Shown: positions 59,926 to 64,000 of the stretch, in pieces | Layout: each line of letters begins with the position of its first letter | Numbering within the stretch: position 1 is the first letter of the stretch | NCBI RefSeq assembly: GCF_947493865.1 | Contig: NZ_CANLTC010000006.1 | Coordinates: 124,001-188,000 of the forward strand | From: an uncultured Halomonas sp. | Lineage (GTDB): Bacteria; Pseudomonadota; Gammaproteobacteria; Pseudomonadales; Halomonadaceae | Reading direction: 5' to 3' | Length of the DNA: 64,000 nt | Program-made: the position numbers and the translations under genes | Notes under the pieces: model-generated | What the model saw: only the letters and a program-made list of their open reading frames with translations | Told to the model about the DNA's origin: nothing | The model's database searches: none

Positions 59926-61929
59926 ATGTTAAGCAAGATCATTCCCGAACTCGGCCATTTTGCGCTGATCCTGGCGCTACTCATGGCCCTGGTTCAGGCC
60001 GTGGTACCCATGGCCGGCACACTGACCCGTCGCCCGCTTTGGATGGCCTTCGCCAAGCCCCTGGCGAGTGGCCAGTTTCTGTTCCTGGCGATTGCTTATC
60101 TCTGCCTGACCACGAGCTTTCTGCTGGATGATTTCAGTGTCGCCTATGTCGCCAACAACTCCAACTCGATGCTGCCCTGGTATTACAAGACGACCGCGGT
60201 GTGGGGTAGTCACGAGGGTTCGGTGTTGCTATGGAGCCTGATGCTGGGGGGTTGGGGGTTTGCGGTCAGCCAGTGTTCAAGTCAACTGCCCCGGGACATG
60301 GTGGCCCGGGTATTGTCGGTGATGGGCATGGTGTGTGTCGGTTTCCTGCTGTTCGTGCTGATCACCTCCAATCCCTTCGAGCGCTTGCTGCCGAACATGC
60401 CGCAGGACGGCGCCGACCTCAATCCGCTGCTGCAGGACTTTGGCCTGGTCATTCATCCTCCCATGCTCTACATGGGCTACGTGGGCTTCTCCGTGGTCTT
60501 TGCCTTTGCCATCGCCGGACTGATCGGCGGACGCCTCGATGCGGCCTGGACCCGCTGGGCACGGCCCTGGACCAACCTCGCCTGGGCCTTTCTCACCGTG
60601 GGCATCGCCCTGGGTAGCTGGTGGGCCTACTACGAGCTTGGCTGGGGCGGCTGGTGGTTCTGGGACCCGGTTGAAAATGCCTCCTTGCTGCCCTGGCTGG
60701 CAGGCACCGCCTTGATCCATTCCCTGGCGGTGACGGAAAAGCGCGGCAGTTTCAAGAGCTGGACGCTGCTGCTGGCCATCACCACCTTCTCGCTATCCCT
60801 GCTGGGCACCTTCCTGGTGCGCTCCGGGGTGTTGACCTCGGTACATGCCTTCGCCAACGATCCGGCCCGGGGCACCTTCATTCTGGTGTTGCTCGGGTTG
60901 ACGGTCGGGCTTTCGCTGCTGGTATTCGCACTGCGCGCCCCCCGGGTCAGCCATAGCATCGGCTTTACCTGGCTCTCTCGGGATGCGCTGCTGCTGGTCA
61001 ACAACATCCTGCTGGTGATCATGACCGTGACCGTGCTATTGGGCACGGTCTATCCGCTGCTGCTGGATGCCCTGGGGCTGGGCAAGATCAGCGTGGGCCC
61101 GCCGTACTTCAATGCGCTGTTCGTGCCATTGACCGGCCTGCTGTGCGTCTTCATGGGACTCGGCCCGTCCTCGCGCTGGAAGCAGATGAGCGGCCGCGAG
61201 CTTTTCAAGCGTCTGCTGGGGGCCGGTATCGCTTCTGTCGTCATCGCCGCAGTGGCCCCGCTTGTCTATGGCGGGCAGTGGAATCTATGGGTGTCTCTGG
61301 GGCTGGTGATGGCGCTGTGGATCGTGCTTTCCCTGGGCCGGGATCTGTTCGACAAGGTGCGCAACGCCTCGAGTCTTGGCATTGGCCTGAGGCGACTGTC
61401 TCCCGCCTATTGGGGCATGGTAGTGGGCCACCTGGGGCTGGCGGTGACCATTGTCGGCGTGACCATGGTGTCGAACTACAATATCGAGCGTAACGTGCGT
61501 CTGGCGCCGGGCGAGAGCGTCGAGGTCGCGGGCTATACCTTTGCCATGCAGGGCTTGCGGGAGCGTCGCGGCCCCAACTTCATCGCCGATACCGCCACCA
61601 TCGACGTCAGCCGCAACGGCGAGCACCGCTTCACCATGCAACCCGAGAAGCGCCTCTATCTGGCCCGGGGTATGCCAATGACCGACGTGGCGCTAAGACC
61701 CGGTCTGCTGCGGGATCTGTATGTTGCCTTGGGCGAGGATCTGGGGGATGGGTCCTGGGCGCTGCGGATTCAGTTCAAGCCCTTCGTACGCTGGCTGTGG
61801 CTCGGCGCTCTGCTCATGGCCGCAGGGGGCATGCTGGCGGTGGTGGATAAGCGCTATCGGCGCGTGAAGCGCCGTGCTCAGCAGCCCGTGACCTCGGATA
61901 CATCGGGTTTCAAGGAGGCTCAGGCATGA
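59926..61929 (+). CDS. ccmF: Cytochrome c heme lyase subunit CcmF
   Basis: Large membrane subunit of the CcmFHI ligation complex. It has about fifteen spans and the WWD motif GWGGWWFWDPVENASLLPWL (about residues 239-258), with conserved histidines such as SHEGS and LIHSL. 667 residues. It overlaps ccmG by four bases. Confidence 0.96.
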   Translation: MLSKIIPELGHFALILALLMALVQAVVPMAGTLTRRPLWMAFAKPLASGQFLFLAIAYLCLTTSFLLDDFSVAYVANNSNSMLPWYYKTTAVWGSHEGSVLLWSLMLGGWGFAVSQCSSQLPRDMVARVLSVMGMVCVGFLLFVLITSNPFERLLPNMPQDGADLNPLLQDFGLVIHPPMLYMGYVGFSVVFAFAIAGLIGGRLDAAWTRWARPWTNLAWAFLTVGIALGSWWAYYELGWGGWWFWDPVENASLLPWLAGTALIHSLAVTEKRGSFKSWTLLLAITTFSLSLLGTFLVRSGVLTSVHAFANDPARGTFILVLLGLTVGLSLLVFALRAPRVSHSIGFTWLSRDALLLVNNILLVIMTVTVLLGTVYPLLLDALGLGKISVGPPYFNALFVPLTGLLCVFMGLGPSSRWKQMSGRELFKRLLGAGIASVVIAAVAPLVYGGQWNLWVSLGLVMALWIVLSLGRDLFDKVRNASSLGIGLRRLSPAYWGMVVGHLGLAVTIVGVTMVSNYNIERNVRLAPGESVEVAGYTFAMQGLRERRGPNFIADTATIDVSRNGEHRFTMQPEKRLYLARGMPMTDVALRPGLLRDLYVALGEDLGDGSWALRIQFKPFVRWLWLGALLMAAGGMLAVVDKRYRRVKRRAQQPVTSDTSGFKEAQA

Positions 61930-62459
61930 AGCGCCGTCTGTTTCTGTTGATTCCTCTGGTGTTGTTCGTCGTGCTGGCGGTATTTCTGTATCGCGGACTG
62001 GCACTGGATCCCAGCGCGCGCGACTCGTCATTGCTGGGTCAATCATTTCCGAGCTTTACGCTATCGACCCTGGAAGACCCCGAACGCCAGGTCGATGAAT
62101 CCTTGCTCGAGGGCGAAGTGACCCTGGTCAATGTGTGGGGGGAGTGGTGCCCCACCTGCAAGCAGGAAATGCCGCAGCTGCTGGCGCTGGAAAAGCGAGG
62201 CATTCGCCTGGTAGGGGTCGACTACAAGGACACGCGGGAAAAGGGGCACGAATTTCTCGAGAAATTCGGCAACCCCTTCGAGATCAACGTCTTCGATCCG
62301 GAAGGAACGCTGGGCTTCGATCTTGGCGTCTACGGCGCTCCGGAAACGTTCCTTGTCGACGCGGAGGGTATCATCCGCTATCACCATACCGGGTACATCA
62401 CACCCGAAGATATCGAGCAGACGATCATGCCGGAGGTGGAAAAATGGCGTGCCGACTGA
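61926..62459 (+). CDS. ccmG: Thiol:disulfide interchange protein CcmG/DsbE
   Basis: Periplasmic, membrane-tethered thioredoxin that keeps apocytochrome or CcmH thiols reduced. N-terminal span (about 5-24), then the thioredoxin fold with active site WCPTC (NVWGEWCPTCKQEMPQL) and the cis-proline region YGAPETFLVD. 177 residues. Overlaps ccmH by 16 bases. Confidence 0.95.
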   Translation: MKRRLFLLIPLVLFVVLAVFLYRGLALDPSARDSSLLGQSFPSFTLSTLEDPERQVDESLLEGEVTLVNVWGEWCPTCKQEMPQLLALEKRGIRLVGVDYKDTREKGHEFLEKFGNPFEINVFDPEGTLGFDLGVYGAPETFLVDAEGIIRYHHTGYITPEDIEQTIMPEVEKWRAD

Positions 62460-62917
62460 TCCAGGCCCTGGCGCTGTTGCTTTGTCTGTCCTGGTCCGCC
62501 ACGACCCTGGCTGCCATCGAGGTGCGCGAATTCGACAGCGCCCTGCAAAAGCAGCGCTACGACTCCCTCAACGGCTCCCTGCGCTGTCCCAAATGCGAGA
62601 ATCAGGCGATTGGCGACTCCGAGTCGCCCATCGCCGGAGACATGCGCGAGCGTGTCTATCAACTGCTGCAGGACGGTCGTTCCGACATCGAAATCCAGAA
62701 CTACATGACCGAACGCTTCGGTGACTTCGTGCTCTATAACCCTCGGCTCACCGGGCGGACCTGGCTACTCTGGGGCTTGCCTGCTGGGCTTGTCCTGCTT
62801 GGCGCCATCGTCATCGGCTTCATCGTAAGGGTACGCCGGCGTGCTTCCAATCATGCGCTCAGCGCCGCGGAGCGAGAACGTCTCGACGCGCTGGTCAATC
62901 GCGAGAGGACGCAATGA
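62444..62917 (+). CDS. ccmH: Cytochrome c maturation protein CcmH
   Basis: Periplasm-facing thioreductase of the heme ligation complex. Signal peptide (about 1-22), redox motif LRCPKCENQAIGDS, and one C-terminal span (LLWGLPAGLVLLGAIVIGFIV). 157 residues. The ATG at 62444 lies inside the ccmG end after GGAGGTGGAAAA. A longer frame reading further back overlaps ccmG out of frame and is spurious. The CcmI part is a separate gene here. Confidence 0.94.
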   Translation: MACRLIQALALLLCLSWSATTLAAIEVREFDSALQKQRYDSLNGSLRCPKCENQAIGDSESPIAGDMRERVYQLLQDGRSDIEIQNYMTERFGDFVLYNPRLTGRTWLLWGLPAGLVLLGAIVIGFIVRVRRRASNHALSAAERERLDALVNRERTQ

Positions 62918-64000
62918 ACCTGTTGTGGATAGCTATTTCCCTGTTGCTGCTGCCTGCCCTGTGGATCGTCGCCTGGCCCCTGCGGCGTGCCCAGGCAGTG
63001 CACGATGCACAGCACGCCTATGAAGTCGAAGAGAGCAATGATGCTCAGAACGTTGCGATCTACCGCCGCCGTCTGGCCTCCCTGGAACAAGCCCTTGCCC
63101 AGGGCGAGATCGATGCCAAGCGCTTCGAGGAGAGCCGTCTGGAGCTGGATCGCAGCCTGCTGGAGGACACCGAGGCGCAGCGTCGTTCACCCCTAAAGGC
63201 TGCGAAAGCGGGCCGGTGGGTGGTATTGGTGACGATGATTGCGCTGGTGGTCGCGAGTCTGCTCTGGTATCAGCGGGAAGGTGCCCAGGACGATCTGGCC
63301 CTGTATGCCATCCAGCATGAGGTGATGAATGCCCCGAATGGCTCCATGACAATGCTGGTCGAGCGCCTGGAGGGCCAGATCGCTCAGCAGCCGGACAACC
63401 CCAAGCTGTGGATGGCGCTGTTTCCGCTCTATCGCGACAGCGGTCGATTCGACGCGGCGATCGATGCCCTCCAGCGGCTAATCGCGCTGGAAGGACGTCA
63501 GACAGAGTTGCTGGCGCAGTTGGCGCAGATGAAGTTCTTCGCCGCGGATAGAAAATTGACCAGCGAAGTAAAGGCGTTGGCCGACGAAGTGCTTGCCAAG
63601 GCGCCGCGTCAGCCGACGGTGCTGGGGTTGTTGGGTATCGAAGCTTTCGAGGGCGGTCGCTACGAGCAGGCTATCGCCCACTGGCGCGAAGCCATTGCCG
63701 GTTTCGACGACGAAGCCGCGGCCGAGGTGTTGCGCAACGGCATCGCCATTGCCCAACAGCGTCTGGGCATTGCCCCGGAACGTGCCAGCGTCGCATCCAG
63801 CGCCGGGGACGGGCCATCGCTTGCAGTCAAGGTCAGCCTGGAAAAGGGGCTCGAGGAACGGGTGGCCCCCGAGGATACGGTGTTCGTGGTAGCGAGGGAT
63901 ACCGCCGGCGAACTACCGCCTCTGGCACTGGAACGGGCCACCGTTGCCGACCTGCCTCTCGAAGTGATCCTGGACGACAGCGATGCCATGGCCCCCAGCG
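62914..64000 (+). CDS. ccmI: Cytochrome c maturation protein CcmI, C-terminus cut by the window edge
   Basis: Apocytochrome chaperone of the CcmFHI complex. Two membrane spans (about 2-22 and 100-117) flank a cytoplasmic coiled-coil loop (VAIYRRRLASLEQALAQGEI). A TPR-containing periplasmic region follows (about 140-280; NPKLWMALFPLYRDSGRFDAAI), then the start of the C-terminal domain (LAVKVSLEKG). About 362 codons are present with no stop. The ATG overlaps the ccmH stop by four bases. Confidence 0.92.
   Translation, partial: MNLLWIAISLLLLPALWIVAWPLRRAQAVHDAQHAYEVEESNDAQNVAIYRRRLASLEQALAQGEIDAKRFEESRLELDRSLLEDTEAQRRSPLKAAKAGRWVVLVTMIALVVASLLWYQREGAQDDLALYAIQHEVMNAPNGSMTMLVERLEGQIAQQPDNPKLWMALFPLYRDSGRFDAAIDALQRLIALEGRQTELLAQLAQMKFFAADRKLTSEVKALADEVLAKAPRQPTVLGLLGIEAFEGGRYEQAIAHWREAIAGFDDEAAAEVLRNGIAIAQQRLGIAPERASVASSAGDGPSLAVKVSLEKGLEERVAPEDTVFVVARDTAGELPPLALERATVADLPLEVILDDSDAMAPS

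Overview
The window reads as ordinary chromosomal DNA of a moderately GC-rich gammaproteobacterium, most likely a member of the Halomonadaceae (Halomonas or a close relative). This rests on gene order and protein flavour, not on a database match. Several blocks follow the order I know from Pseudomonas: tatABC-hisE-ubiB-ubiJ-ubiE, DUF971-hslUV-SPOR-argS-priA/rpmE, maeB-mrcA-pilMNOPQ-aroKB-gltBD, pyrG-kdsA-eno, fdxA-mutS, pncC-recA-recX-alaS-lysC-csrA-tRNA. A sodium-pumping oxaloacetate decarboxylase (oadGAB) and a DUF481 (YdiY-like, 'salt-induced') outer-membrane protein fit a salt-adapted cell. I see no prophage, insertion sequence, CRISPR array or secretion/defence island.

Layout. 1-6.6 kb: hemB (cut by the left edge), elbB, then on the minus strand Tat export, hisE and three ubiquinone genes. 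6.6-14.3 kb: DUF971 protein, HslUV protease, a SPOR-domain protein, argS, priA, and the divergent rpmE. 14.5-26.3 kb: malic enzyme, DUF481 protein, PBP1A, the type IV pilus assembly operon pilMNOPQ and the shikimate genes aroK-aroB. 26.4-32.4 kb: glutamate synthase gltBD. 32.7-36.6 kb: pyrG-kdsA-eno. 36.6-37.5 kb: a 915-bp non-coding region. 37.5-44.4 kb: a Crp/Fnr-type regulator, fdxA, mutS and an AsmA-like protein. 44.5-51.7 kb: pncC, recA (with an SOS box), recX, alaS, lysC, csrA and three tRNAs. 51.8-56.4 kb: dusC and oadGAB. 56.4-64 kb: a YigZ/IMPACT protein and the cytochrome c maturation operon ccmABCDEFGHI, with ccmI cut by the right edge.

The most interesting part is the 915-bp gap between eno and the Crp/Fnr-type gene. 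It appears to hold two convergent small RNAs, each packed with GGA motifs in hairpin loops and each ending in a rho-independent terminator, as expected for CsrA/RsmA-sequestering RNAs. A near-perfect GacA-type upstream box lies on the side of the plus-strand RNA. The position close to fdxA-mutS matches that of rsmZ in Pseudomonas, and csrA, the expected target, is encoded about 14 kb away.

Other structure outside genes includes a 141-bp palindromic element splitting pilP from pilQ, a 183-bp inverted-repeat element between gltD and pyrG, two short tandem-repeat arrays (15 bp after eno, 18 bp at the dusC 3' end), and a nested three-stem inverted repeat after hslU. Several genes seem to use GTG or TTG starts (hemB, priA, pilM, ccmA, ccmD, dusC).
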